Source: a virus. Taken from it: DNA of 29,106 nucleotides. Shown piece by piece: positions 13,357 to 22,161 of this stretch. A program made the position numbers and the translations under genes. Below the pieces are notes generated by a model, which was not told the origin of the DNA, ran no database searches, and saw only the letters and a program-made list of their open reading frames with translations. Every line of letters starts with the position of its first letter. Within the stretch, counting starts at the first letter, position 1. The stretch lies in IMG/VR virus record IMGVR_UViG_3300017727_000106, positions 1 to 29,106 of that record, one strand, 5' to 3'.

Positions 13357-16328
13357 TGGTAAAAGAAGAGTTATATATAAATGGTGAAAGCGTAGAGTTA
13401 TTAGGGTCTTTAAATCCTAACTTAACTTTTAATATTGCAGACATTGCAAAGCCAGACACTAGAAAAGCGGATCACTCTAAGACTATTGAACTACCAGCTA
13501 GTAAAAAGATTAATAAAATATTCGAACATATTTTTGATTTAAATACTGACTTACAGAGTTTTAATCCTAACCTTAAGACAGACGTAGTTTATTTAGTCAA
13601 TGGAGAGATACAAATAGACGGATATTTACAGTTAAAGTCTATTAAAAACAAAGACGGAGAGATTATTTATAATTGTATAATAATAGGTAGGATAGGGAAT
13701 TTTATAGCTGAGTTACAAAATAACGAATTAACAGACTTAGACTTAAGTTCTTTAGACCATACTTACACTAAGGCTAACCAGTCAGCTACTTGGAATTATC
13801 CTTTAACTACAGACTATGTCTACCCTATGATAAACTATAATGTTAATTATGGGACTCTAAGCGACATTACTGAATTATGGAGAGTCACTGACTTATATCC
13901 AGCTGTTAAGGCTAAGAAGTATATAGACGCTATTTTTAGTAGTGTAGACTATAGTTATACTAGTACTTTCTTAACTAGTGATTTTTTCAATACCTTAATA
14001 ATTCCTTTTAGTGCTAAAGAGTTCAACCTAGATGAGACAGCTATTAATAATAGAATTATAGAAGCTAATACTCCAGTAATTGCAGGCACTAATAATGATT
14101 ATGTAAATCCAGTACTATATACAGATGAGTATAGTCTAGATAGTAATTTTTTAACTTTTAGTAATGAGGTCAGGGACGCTGGTAATATATATGATAATTC
14201 AACAGGTGTTCTAGAAGTGCAAGCTGGCAAAGCTGGTTTTTATAACTTAAGCACTATGGTAAAAATACAAGGTGAATTTACAGCCCCATCTTCAGCTCCA
14301 GCTGGAGGAGGTGACTGGGAACTTTCCGCTTATGTTCACGGTAATATACAATTTAGATTATTGAACCCTAACGGCTCTTTAAAATTTAATATTGATTCTG
14401 TACCTTTTGGAGTAACTAAAGAAGGAGCAACTGTAGCAGCTGGAGGAACTATAATAACAGATTTAAACCCCACAACTCCAGGAGATAATCACATTTACGC
14501 TTTAGTTAGGGGTTATGACCCTACTTATTGGATATGGAATGGGTCAATACATAATACTAATTCTATTTGTAATGAGTTTAGATTAAATGTAAACGATGTA
14601 TATTTAAGTGAGGGGGAAAAATTAAAGGTAGTTTTAAATTATGCTGTAAGAAGGAATAACGAAAACTTAACTAATCAGGGTGAATGGTTTGACTCAGCTG
14701 GTAATTACACTAGTGGAGGTCCTTATAAATTAAATATGCTTACAGGATATTTAAAGACTGAGTGTGTTAATAGAGAAATAACAGAGGGGTCTAATATCCC
14801 TATAAATTCTACTATACCTAGAAAAATAAAGCAAAAAGATTTTATAATGTCTCTAGTTAAGATGTTTAATCTATATATGCAGCCAGACCCTAACAACGAG
14901 AGAAATTTAATAATAGAACCTAGAGACGACTTTTATAGTAATGATATAGTAGACTGGTCTAATAAGTTAGATATATCAAAAGATATAGAGTCTAAGCCTA
15001 TGGGAGCTTTAAACTTTAAAGAATATCTATATACTTATAAGCAAGATAAGGACTACTATAATAAACAATATTTCGACACTTGGGAGGAGATATATGGACA
15101 GGATGACTTCACACTAGTTAATCAATTTGTTAACGGTCAGCATAAGACAGAGGTTATATTTTCACCTACTCCCTCGGTGGGGCAATACTGGTATGATAGA
15201 GTACTCCCTACTATAATAAAATTTGATGACAATAACGGAGTTCAAAAAACAGAAAGTAATATTAGGATTCTACAGTGGGGAGGTATGAAGGCAACTGGTC
15301 AACAGTGGTCTCATATAGACGGAGCTGGCAACTCTACTAATTACTCTACTTATCCTTATTCTGGAATGTATGATGACCCTTATAGCCCTACTACTCTTCT
15401 AGACTTTGGGTTAAGTAATGAGGTCTACTATTCTAATGTATTTGATAAGGTTATAACATTCTCTAATAATACTTTATTTAATAAATACTATTCTAAATTT
15501 TTACAGGAGATCACAGATAATAATAGTAAAATAGTATCTGCTTATTTCTATTTAAGCCCTTCAGATATTAAACAGCTGTCATTTAGTAAACAATATTATT
15601 TTGAAAACCAATATTTTAGATTAAATAAAATAGAGAATTATAACCCTAGTAACCCTATCACTAAATGTGAGTTTTTAAAGATTAAACTTACTGACGTTTT
15701 CGTCCCTACTACTGGAGTCTCTCACGGAGGACCAAAAGATATAGGAGGTAATTCTATACCTAGATTTTCAATAGGTCAAAGTAGTTTAAGAAATGGTAAT
15801 GTAGTAAACAACTTAAACCAGAAAGCTATAGGGTCTAACAATTATATAAGCTCAAATGCTAGAGGGGTTAATATTATTGGAGACAGTAATAAGATTTTTT
15901 CTAATACTAAAAACATTCAAATAAGCGGAAATAATAACACTGTAGAGTCTGGACTAGAAAACGTACAGTTAATTAATACTAGTAATCAAACAGTAACCAA
16001 CTCAGATACTACCTATGTAAATGGTACTATTACAGGACCTGGAGCTAGTCAGACAATAACTGCAAACACTGTAGCTAGTGAAAACGTACAAATATATTTT
16101 TGTGACTCTTCAGCTGCTAGTTTTTATGTAGAGTTTAGGGGTACTAATTTAGTAACTGGTAAGACATTTACTTTTAAGAAAGTTAACTCTGCTAACCAGG
16201 TCACTATAGACGCTACTTATAGTAATCATACTATAGACGGTCAAGGGACTTACGTCTTAAACTCACACTATAAATATGTGACTATTCAATTTGACGGACA
16301 AAACTTTTTAATAACATCAAATAATTAA
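13356..16328 (+). CDS. Large tail protein with adhesin-like C-terminus
   Basis: A 990-residue protein. The N-terminal part (about 1-250) is beta-rich, with KTIELPASKKINKIFEHIFD then LQSFNPNLKTDVVYLVNGEI, which I recognise from large tail proteins of Bacteroidota phages. The C-terminal 180 residues change character: KAIGSNNYISSNARGVNIIG then DSNKIFSNTKNIQISGNNNT look like short beta-helix/trimeric adhesin-type repeats. The final segment VTGKTFTFKKVNSANQVTID then HYKYVTIQFDGQNF resembles a fibre tip domain. It probably forms the tail tip/fibre and may touch the host. It overlaps the micro-protein stop and precedes the tape measure. Confidence 0.65.
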   Translation: MVKEELYINGESVELLGSLNPNLTFNIADIAKPDTRKADHSKTIELPASKKINKIFEHIFDLNTDLQSFNPNLKTDVVYLVNGEIQIDGYLQLKSIKNKDGEIIYNCIIIGRIGNFIAELQNNELTDLDLSSLDHTYTKANQSATWNYPLTTDYVYPMINYNVNYGTLSDITELWRVTDLYPAVKAKKYIDAIFSSVDYSYTSTFLTSDFFNTLIIPFSAKEFNLDETAINNRIIEANTPVIAGTNNDYVNPVLYTDEYSLDSNFLTFSNEVRDAGNIYDNSTGVLEVQAGKAGFYNLSTMVKIQGEFTAPSSAPAGGGDWELSAYVHGNIQFRLLNPNGSLKFNIDSVPFGVTKEGATVAAGGTIITDLNPTTPGDNHIYALVRGYDPTYWIWNGSIHNTNSICNEFRLNVNDVYLSEGEKLKVVLNYAVRRNNENLTNQGEWFDSAGNYTSGGPYKLNMLTGYLKTECVNREITEGSNIPINSTIPRKIKQKDFIMSLVKMFNLYMQPDPNNERNLIIEPRDDFYSNDIVDWSNKLDISKDIESKPMGALNFKEYLYTYKQDKDYYNKQYFDTWEEIYGQDDFTLVNQFVNGQHKTEVIFSPTPSVGQYWYDRVLPTIIKFDDNNGVQKTESNIRILQWGGMKATGQQWSHIDGAGNSTNYSTYPYSGMYDDPYSPTTLLDFGLSNEVYYSNVFDKVITFSNNTLFNKYYSKFLQEITDNNSKIVSAYFYLSPSDIKQLSFSKQYYFENQYFRLNKIENYNPSNPITKCEFLKIKLTDVFVPTTGVSHGGPKDIGGNSIPRFSIGQSSLRNGNVVNNLNQKAIGSNNYISSNARGVNIIGDSNKIFSNTKNIQISGNNNTVESGLENVQLINTSNQTVTNSDTTYVNGTITGPGASQTITANTVASENVQIYFCDSSAASFYVEFRGTNLVTGKTFTFKKVNSANQVTIDATYSNHTIDGQGTYVLNSHYKYVTIQFDGQNFLITSNN

Positions 16329-16333
16329 AACAA

Positions 16334-18364
16334 ATGGCTGAGAAAATAGCTTTAGAATTAGACATTAACGCAAAAGGAGCTACTACTTCTTTAGGTCAAT
16401 TAGAACAGGAAGCCGAAAGACTAAACGAAGAGTTAAGGAAAGTTCCTTTAGGATCACAGGCTTTTAAAGAGTTAAAAAATGAGTTAGTAGGTGTTAGCAA
16501 AGAAATTAAGAACACCGAGTTATCTATGGAGGCTTTAGATAATGAACAGGTCGCTAGTGAGTTAGGTAGTGTAGCTGGAGCTGTTGGGGATGTTTCAGCG
16601 GCTTTCATTTTACTAGGTGGCTCTGGAGGTCCTATAGAAGAGACAGTCCAAAACATAGAAAAGGCTATAGGTGTCTCTATGGCTTTTAAAGGTGCTATAG
16701 AAGGTACTCAGTCAGCTATGAAGTTATTTAACAACGTAGTTAAGAATTCTACTACTTTCCAAAAAGCTAATAACGCTACTACTGTAATAGCTAGTGGAGT
16801 GATGAAATTATTTACAGGCTCAGTAAATACTACCTCAACAGCTTTTAAGGGATTAAAAACAGCAATAGCTGCGACTGGTATAGGTTTGCTAGTAGTGGGT
16901 CTAGCTGCTTTAATAGCTAACTTTGATAAGTTAAAAGCTGCTATGTCTGGAGTGTCTAAGGCTTCAGATGACTTAGTTTTATCTACAAAAGAAACTAATA
17001 AACTAAATGAGAAAAACTTAGAGACCTTAAACAACCAAACTAATATACTAAAAGCTCAAGGATTTACAGAAAGACAAATCCTTAAAATGAAGTTAGACGG
17101 TCAAAAGAAAATAGTAGATGGTCTTATAGCTGAAATAGAAGCACAAAAAATAGTTAATGAGGAGAAAGTACAAGGGTCTATAAGAAATCAAAACATACTT
17201 AAAAAGACTGTAGAGTTTCTATTAATAGTACCTAGAACACTTTTAAAATTAAATGAGTTTGCAGCTGAGAGCTTTCTAAAATTAATTAACAAAGTAACTC
17301 AAAGTTCAGTAGGAAAAAAACTATTCGGATTCGAACCTATTAATGTAGACTTAGGCTTAACTGAAAGAGCGGACGAATTACTAGACAGAGCTACTAGGTT
17401 TATTTTTGACCCAGAGGCTACAGAGTTAGAAGGTCAAAAAGAAATAGAAATACTAGAGGAAAACCTACTAAAACAAAGAGACGCTTTAGCTGGTTTTGAA
17501 TTAGGGATACTAGATTTAAATAAGAAAGCCGCTGAGACTAAGAAAGCCGCTGACAATAAAGCACAAACTGAAGCCGATAAAAGAGCAGCTGACGCTAGAG
17601 CTAAAAGACTAGAAGAGCAAGCAATAGAAGCTCAAGACTTAGCAGACTTTTTATTAAATAAAGAGCAATTAGAAAATGAATATTTTGACAGTAAACTAAG
17701 TAAAGAACAACAGGAAGTTAACGCTGTAAGAGGAAAATATTTTGATTTAATAGAACAGGCTAAACTATACGGAGATGACATAGCAGTATTAGAGGAAGCT
17801 CAACAAAGTAAAATAAATGAAATCAAACAAAGATACGCAGAAGAGGAAGAGGGTAGAGACCAGGACCTTAAAAACGTAAAGCTACAAATGACTATAGATA
17901 GCATAGGGGCTATAATGAAACTAAACAACTCTTTTGCTAAAGAAGACGAAAAAAGCCAAAAGAAAGCATTTGAAAGAAATAAAAAACTACAAATAGCACA
18001 AGCCTTAATACAAACCTATCAAGGGGTTAATGCTATTTTCGCTAGTGCTGCCGCTAATCCTAAAACTGTACTATTTCCAGCTCAACCTTTTATAGCTGCT
18101 AGTATAGCCTTAGCCTCTGGTCTAGCTAATGTTAATAACATAAGAAAACAAAAATTTCAAAGTAGTAGCCCCTCAACAGGATTAGAGGCTAACTTACCTA
18201 GCATCCCAACTGGAGGAGGTGGGGAAGCTCCAGTAATTGGACCAGCTAACACTAGCACACTAACAGGACAAGAACCGCAAAGAGTATTTGTAACTGAGAC
18301 AGATATAACAAACACTCAAAACAACGTAGCTGTAATAGAGGGACAAAGTACATTTGGAAATTAA
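16334..18364 (+). CDS. Tape measure protein
   Basis: A 676-residue, mostly helical protein. It begins EKIALELDINAKGATTSLGQ, and contains long Ala/Glu/Lys/Gln-rich coiled-coil stretches (RAADARAKRLEEQAIEAQDL). One hydrophobic segment, TAIAATGIGLLVVGLAALIA (about residues 175-195), is typical of tape measures. It ends with a Gly/Ser/Pro-rich region and VFVTETDITNTQNNVAV. At the usual rule of about 0.15 nm per residue it suggests a tail near 100 nm, so a siphovirus-type long flexible tail. The upstream neighbour is the large tail protein and downstream is the prohead protease. Confidence 0.8.
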   Translation: MAEKIALELDINAKGATTSLGQLEQEAERLNEELRKVPLGSQAFKELKNELVGVSKEIKNTELSMEALDNEQVASELGSVAGAVGDVSAAFILLGGSGGPIEETVQNIEKAIGVSMAFKGAIEGTQSAMKLFNNVVKNSTTFQKANNATTVIASGVMKLFTGSVNTTSTAFKGLKTAIAATGIGLLVVGLAALIANFDKLKAAMSGVSKASDDLVLSTKETNKLNEKNLETLNNQTNILKAQGFTERQILKMKLDGQKKIVDGLIAEIEAQKIVNEEKVQGSIRNQNILKKTVEFLLIVPRTLLKLNEFAAESFLKLINKVTQSSVGKKLFGFEPINVDLGLTERADELLDRATRFIFDPEATELEGQKEIEILEENLLKQRDALAGFELGILDLNKKAAETKKAADNKAQTEADKRAADARAKRLEEQAIEAQDLADFLLNKEQLENEYFDSKLSKEQQEVNAVRGKYFDLIEQAKLYGDDIAVLEEAQQSKINEIKQRYAEEEEGRDQDLKNVKLQMTIDSIGAIMKLNNSFAKEDEKSQKKAFERNKKLQIAQALIQTYQGVNAIFASAAANPKTVLFPAQPFIAASIALASGLANVNNIRKQKFQSSSPSTGLEANLPSIPTGGGGEAPVIGPANTSTLTGQEPQRVFVTETDITNTQNNVAVIEGQSTFGN

Positions 18365-18376
18365 AAAATAAATATT

Positions 18377-19282
18377 ATGAAAAATACAGAACTATTAGAA
18401 TTAATTATTGACGAGGAAGACGAGTCTGGAGTGGATTTTATAGCACTAGTAGACAGCCCAGCCACTGAAAGTCTATGGCTATCTTTTGCTAAACAAAAAT
18501 TTGAAGAGACTTTTAACGATTACCCAGAGTCAGCATCTAACAACGCAAAGAAAGCTATAGAATACAAAGAAGAGAATAATATAGACTGCGGCACTAGAGT
18601 AGGATGGACTAGGGCTAGACAATTAGCTAATAAAGAAAAGATAAGCTGGGAGACAATAGGTAGAATGGCTAGTTTTAAAAGACATCAACAGAATAAAGAC
18701 GTTCCTTATAGTGAGGGCTGCGGAGGTATTATGTGGGATGCCTGGGGAGGTGCTACTGGTATTAATTGGGCTATTGATAAAATGAAAACTAAAGACAAAT
18801 ATAGACAGGAGTTTAAAATAGAAGACGAAGAGAAAAGAATAGTAAGCGGTTACTTTATGAAAGCGGACTTACCTATTATTAGACTTAATGACAATAACGA
18901 AAAGTATTATGTAGTCTTTAGGAGAGACACTATAGAGAAGATAGTAAACAAATTCTTTAAGAATGGTCTTAATGCTAATGTAAATTTAATGCACGATAAC
19001 AACTTACAGGCTAAAGGTGTTTATGTAATAGAGTCATTAATAATAGATTCTAAGAGAGGTATCAAAGCTCCTAAAGGATTTGAAGACGCTCCGGATGGTA
19101 GCTGGTGGGGTTCTATGAGAGTAGAAAATGATGAGGTTTGGGCTATGGTTAAAGATGGTAGCTTTAGAGGTTTTAGCGTAGAAGGTATGTTTGGCCAGGC
19201 TAAGACTGTTAAATATCCAGTAACACTAATAAACAAAATAAGAGAAGTAGTAAAGAAATATAAAGAAAGAAAAAATAGTTAG
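18377..19282 (+). CDS. Prohead protease, XkdF-like (S78_2), with inserted domain
   Basis: A 301-residue protein. The XkdF-type protease core is seen as ESGVDFIALVDSPAT (residues 16-30) and RIVSGYFMKADLPI (154-167). Probable catalytic residues are His206 in NLMHDNN and Ser267 in RGFSVEG. Between the first strand and the core lies an extra block of about 90 residues (46-137), including CGTRVGWTRARQLANKEKIS and WETIGRMASFKRHQ, then GCGGIMWDAWGGATGINWAI. I recognise this block as a recurrent phage domain (GWTRA..LA..E.IS..TI.RM.SF.RH) often joined to capsid proteases. The expected job is cleaving scaffold and capsid during head maturation. It sits directly before the scaffold and capsid genes. 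Confidence 0.7.
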   Translation: MKNTELLELIIDEEDESGVDFIALVDSPATESLWLSFAKQKFEETFNDYPESASNNAKKAIEYKEENNIDCGTRVGWTRARQLANKEKISWETIGRMASFKRHQQNKDVPYSEGCGGIMWDAWGGATGINWAIDKMKTKDKYRQEFKIEDEEKRIVSGYFMKADLPIIRLNDNNEKYYVVFRRDTIEKIVNKFFKNGLNANVNLMHDNNLQAKGVYVIESLIIDSKRGIKAPKGFEDAPDGSWWGSMRVENDEVWAMVKDGSFRGFSVEGMFGQAKTVKYPVTLINKIREVVKKYKERKNS

Positions 19283-19288
19283 TATAAA

Positions 19289-19320
19289 ATTGTGATACTA
19301 TCAAATATTTGTTATATATA
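19289..19320 (+). promoter_or_regulatory. Promoter-like bipartite motif before scaffold/capsid genes
   Basis: ATTGTGATA (19289-19297) followed by TTTGTTATATATA (19308-19320), 23 bases before ATG 19344. The 13-mer is identical to that at 10449-10461. Halves are spaced within one base of the first copy. It likely drives head gene expression; the transcript start is not visible from sequence. Confidence 0.5.
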
Positions 19321-19343
19321 ATAGTATATAAAAATTTTTCATT

Positions 19344-20021
19344 ATGAGTGAACTTAAAGAATTATTCAACGACATTAAAAGCATATTTAAAAGCGAAGGT
19401 GTAGAAGTTGAAAACGAATCTAAAGTGAATTCTGAAATTACTGAAAATTTTACTGAAGAAACCTCTGAAGAGACTACTGAAGAAACTAAAGAAAAGTTTG
19501 AAGACATAGTACTAGAAGACGGAACTGTAGCACAAATAGAGCCAGATGTCTCTTTAGGTGCTGCTGTAGTCGTAGAGGTTGACGGTGAGCTATTACCAGC
19601 TCCAGACGGTGATCATAAACTTAGTGATGGTAGAGTTATCTCTACTGAAGCTGGAGTTATTGTAGCTGTAGAGGAAGCTGAGGAAGAGCCAGTAATAGAA
19701 GAGGAAGCTGAAGAGGAAGAGGAAATGTCTACTCCTTTAACTGAAGCTCAAGAAAGAGAAGCTAAAAAAATCATTGAGTCTGTTGTAACTGAAAGAGTAT
19801 TTTCTATGGAAGCTACTTTGTCAGAGGAAAACAAAGACCTTAAAAAAGAGATTAACACTCTTAGAGATTCTTTCGCTAAACTTTTAGAATTAACTGAAAA
19901 GTTAATCGAAGAGCCTGTTAATAATGCAGTCGTAAAAAGAAATTCAGCTTTTAAATCGCTGAAAAAAGAAAACAAAAAAGATATTATAGATATCTTAAAA
20001 AATAAAAATATAATAAACTAA
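19344..20021 (+). CDS. Capsid scaffolding protein
   Basis: A 225-residue acidic protein. The N-terminus is a short helix, then a Glu/Thr-rich stretch (TEETSEETTEETKEK). A beta domain follows, with LEDGTVAQIEPDVSLGAAVV and LLPAPDGDHKLSDGRVIST (about 55-105), then a Glu block (EEPVIEEEAEEEEE). Last comes a coiled coil (about 130-190) with ENKDLKKEINTLRDSFAKLL and a basic C-terminal tail (FKSLKKENKKDI) suited to binding capsid. This layout is characteristic of scaffold proteins of Bacteroidota phages. Placed between protease and major capsid genes. Confidence 0.75.
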   Translation: MSELKELFNDIKSIFKSEGVEVENESKVNSEITENFTEETSEETTEETKEKFEDIVLEDGTVAQIEPDVSLGAAVVVEVDGELLPAPDGDHKLSDGRVISTEAGVIVAVEEAEEEPVIEEEAEEEEEMSTPLTEAQEREAKKIIESVVTERVFSMEATLSEENKDLKKEINTLRDSFAKLLELTEKLIEEPVNNAVVKRNSAFKSLKKENKKDIIDILKNKNIIN

Positions 20022-20033
20022 AAATTAAAAATT

Positions 20034-20978
20034 ATGAGTTTTGATGTAAGTGCGCTTCCAGCGTATACGGAACAAAATGCAATGGACTTAATTATTAAGT
20101 CAGTTGCTGGAGGAAGGTTAGCAAATTACGCTAACATTCAAGACGGTGTTAAAGGACCGACTACAATTAATATATTATCTTCAGACGTTGTCTTTCAGGC
20201 TGACGGATGTTCTAGGAGTGCTAGTGGTTCTACTACTTTAAGTCAAAGAACTATCACACCAGGTGCTGTAGCAATTCACGAAGATTTGTGTATGACTGAC
20301 CTAGCTGCTAAATATACAGCTGTAATGTTAAAGCAAGGACTAACTAACGAGAAAGAAGAGATTCCTTTCGAAGAGTTATATTTTGCTGAGAAAGTTGGTA
20401 AGCTACAGAAAGCTATTGAAGTAGCTGACTGGCAAGGTGACACAACTAGTGGAACTGCTAACCTATCTAAGTATGACGGTTTAAATAAGATTATCGCTGC
20501 AGCTACTGCTGTGAATGGTAACCCTACCTCAATAGCACAAGCTACTGGAATTACAGCGGCTAATGTAATTGGAATCTTAACTGGAATGGCTGAATTAATG
20601 CCAGAGGACATTATGGACGCTGACGATTTGAAATTGTTTGTAGGTATGGATACTTTCTTAAAGTATCAAAAAGCTATTGCTGACGGTAACTACTTTCATT
20701 ATGTAGTAGACGGAGATTTTTCTGGTGAACTTCCATTAATTGGATTCCCGAATGTTACTGTTTGTGCTACTCCAGGTCTTTCTGGTCTAGCTACTGGTAA
20801 CTGTTATTTAATGAGAGCGTCTAACGTTTATATCGGTGTTGATTTACCAGGTGAAGAGGCGAACGATGTTAGAAGTTGGTATGATGACAATGACAGAATT
20901 TATAAGGTGACTATGGCTTTCAGAAGAGGTGTTAATGTAGCATTTCCTGACCAGGTAGTAGAATTCTTATTAGCATAA
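20034..20978 (+). CDS. Major capsid protein (HK97-fold expected)
   Basis: A 314-residue protein starting MSFDVSALPAYTEQNAMDLI. It has VAIHEDLCMTDLAAKYTAVM (about 82-101) and LKLFVGMDTFLKYQKAIADG, and ends MAFRRGVNVAFPDQVVEFLL. The pattern fits major capsid proteins of Bacteroidota siphoviruses, expected to adopt the HK97 fold. Context agrees: it follows scaffold and protease genes, and a strong hairpin terminator follows directly, as is common after highly expressed capsid genes. No cleavage site is claimed. Codon usage is T-rich and uniform. Confidence 0.8.
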   Translation: MSFDVSALPAYTEQNAMDLIIKSVAGGRLANYANIQDGVKGPTTINILSSDVVFQADGCSRSASGSTTLSQRTITPGAVAIHEDLCMTDLAAKYTAVMLKQGLTNEKEEIPFEELYFAEKVGKLQKAIEVADWQGDTTSGTANLSKYDGLNKIIAAATAVNGNPTSIAQATGITAANVIGILTGMAELMPEDIMDADDLKLFVGMDTFLKYQKAIADGNYFHYVVDGDFSGELPLIGFPNVTVCATPGLSGLATGNCYLMRASNVYIGVDLPGEEANDVRSWYDDNDRIYKVTMAFRRGVNVAFPDQVVEFLLA

Positions 20979-20985
20979 AATTAAT

Positions 20986-21007
20986 GGGGGATTAATTTCC
21001 CCCTTTT
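20986..21007 (+). terminator. Hairpin terminator after major capsid gene
   Basis: GGGGGA (20986-20991), loop TTAATT, TCCCCC (20998-21003), then TTTT. Six perfect pairs, five of them G-C, in an A/T-rich setting, eight bases after the capsid stop. The T run is short, so it may act as an attenuator or mRNA stabiliser. Confidence 0.65.
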
Positions 21008-21015
21008 AAATAATC

Positions 21016-21033
21016 GTTAGTTGAAATACTAAC
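21016..21033. repeat. Inverted repeat between capsid and tail-tube genes
   Basis: GTTAGT (21016-21021), loop TGAAAT, ACTAAC (21028-21033). A perfect 6-bp inverted repeat with no T run, between the capsid terminator and the tail-tube start. Possible operator or RNA structure; chance cannot be excluded. Confidence 0.3.
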
Positions 21034-21052
21034 AAACAAAAATTAAATAGTT

Positions 21053-21568
21053 ATGAGTTGTGTATTAGCAAGTGGAATGGCTAGAGATTGTAGTGACAGT
21101 CTAGGAGGTATTGAGGAAGTCTTAATATCTGAAAGAGACAATGTAACTGCTTTCACTCAGTCAGCACACGAGATAAGTGCTATTACTCAGTCAGGAGCAA
21201 CTAATTTTTATCGTTACAATTTAAAGAAAGAGTCAGGGTCTTTAACCTCTACAGCAACTGTAGACCAGGCAGCTGGCACTTCTTTTTATGATAATGTTTT
21301 AGCGTTTACTATAAATAAGTTAACGGCTACTAAGACAAACGAAATAAAAATGTTAATGTTAGCTAGACTGGCTGTAATAGTAAAAGATAATAATGGTAAA
21401 TATTGGGCTTTAGGTTTTGACCAGTTCGCTGAAGGTAGTTCTTTAGTGGCACAAACTGGCCAGGCTTATGGTGACCCTAATCAATACCAAATTGAGTTGA
21501 CTGATAAATCTCAGTTGCCTTGTTATGAAGTTCAAGCCTCTGTTGTGGCTGGTTTAACGATTGCTTAA
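21053..21568 (+). CDS. Probable major tail (tube) protein
   Basis: A 171-residue protein beginning MSCVLASGMARDCSDSLGGI then EEVLISERDNVTAF. It is Ser/Thr-rich with short beta strands (NFYRYNLKKESGSLTSTATV) and ends EVQASVVAGLTIA. The opening (..RDC.DS.GGI..V.I..) is one I associate with tail-tube proteins of Bacteroidota phages. Strong surrounding signals (terminators on both sides) suggest high expression, as expected for a tube protein. An alternative would be a capsid decoration protein. It lies after the capsid gene and before the portal, far from the chaperone and tape measure. Confidence 0.6.
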   Translation: MSCVLASGMARDCSDSLGGIEEVLISERDNVTAFTQSAHEISAITQSGATNFYRYNLKKESGSLTSTATVDQAAGTSFYDNVLAFTINKLTATKTNEIKMLMLARLAVIVKDNNGKYWALGFDQFAEGSSLVAQTGQAYGDPNQYQIELTDKSQLPCYEVQASVVAGLTIA

Positions 21569-21585
21569 TCGTTCTTTGTTGTATG

Positions 21586-21615
21586 AAAGAGGGGAGTAAT
21601 ATCCCCTTTTTTTTT
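21586..21615 (+). terminator. Rho-independent terminator after tail-tube gene
   Basis: Core AGGGGA (21590-21595), loop GTAATA, TCCCCT (21602-21607), extended by A/G to T pairs (AAAG with TTTT) and a T run to 21615. It lies 18 bases after the stop. Its core matches the capsid gene terminator (GGGGA, six bases, TCCCC). Confidence 0.75.
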
Positions 21616-21626
21616 AAATTTGTAAT

Positions 21627-21779
21627 ATGTTAAAGAAATCTTATATAGGAAAAACAATTCACACTAAAGGCTTTAAAGTTTTAGTATGTGAGGAAAATAT
21701 AGAGTTATTAAAAAAGTTAGAAATAACTGAAGTATTTACAGAAAAGAAAAAAACAAAGAAGAGTGATAGTGATCAATAA
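21627..21779 (+). CDS. Small lysine-rich protein (50 aa)
   Basis: ATG 21627 follows the terminator, and TAA 21777-21779 overlaps the next gene by 17 bases. It begins MLKKSYIGKTIHTKGFKVLV and ends EKKKTKKSDSDQ. A short beta unit plus one helix (ENIELLKKLEI) and a charged tail suggests a small structural or assembly factor. The upstream bases TTTGTAATATG weakly resemble the promoter-like motif. No family is recognised. Confidence 0.5.
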   Translation: MLKKSYIGKTIHTKGFKVLVCEENIELLKKLEITEVFTEKKKTKKSDSDQ

Positions 21780-22161
21780 GAATAGTAATAATAATTTTAT
21801 AGCTACCTTATACGAGTTAAGTCAATTAAGTAACCCTTATTATTTATTTGAGTTTGAGAGTGACCAGACTAAAACTAAATATTATAATGTTATTGCTGAC
21901 GTAAGTACTAATAAACCTAGATATAATGAGTTTAACTTATTAGAGGGGACTGATCCTTTCAATAATGAGTTTGAATTAGGCTCTCCGGGTTTTTATAATT
22001 ACAGAGTATTTGAACAGGTTAGCAGTTCTAACTTAGACCCTACTGGCTTAAACGTAGTAGAAAAGGGCAAAATGAAATTAATAGACTCTACTTATGAGCC
22101 TTCATTCCAACAGCATACAGTTTCACCTACTACTAATGTAGTATATAATCCAGCACAATGA
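21763..22161 (+). CDS. Putative virion protein of unknown role
   Basis: A 132-residue protein with a GTG start at 21763 (a second GTG at 21769 is possible), overlapping the small gene before it. The pattern FIATLYELSQLSNPYYLFEF, then PRYNEFNLLEGTDPF, then GFYNYRVFEQ resembles a recurring small beta-domain protein of Bacteroidota phages, next to head-tail genes. It ends in an ATGA overlap with the portal gene. It could be a decoration, neck or tail part; the role is not assigned. Confidence 0.45.
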   Translation: MIVINKNSNNNFIATLYELSQLSNPYYLFEFESDQTKTKYYNVIADVSTNKPRYNEFNLLEGTDPFNNEFELGSPGFYNYRVFEQVSSSNLDPTGLNVVEKGKMKLIDSTYEPSFQQHTVSPTTNVVYNPAQ

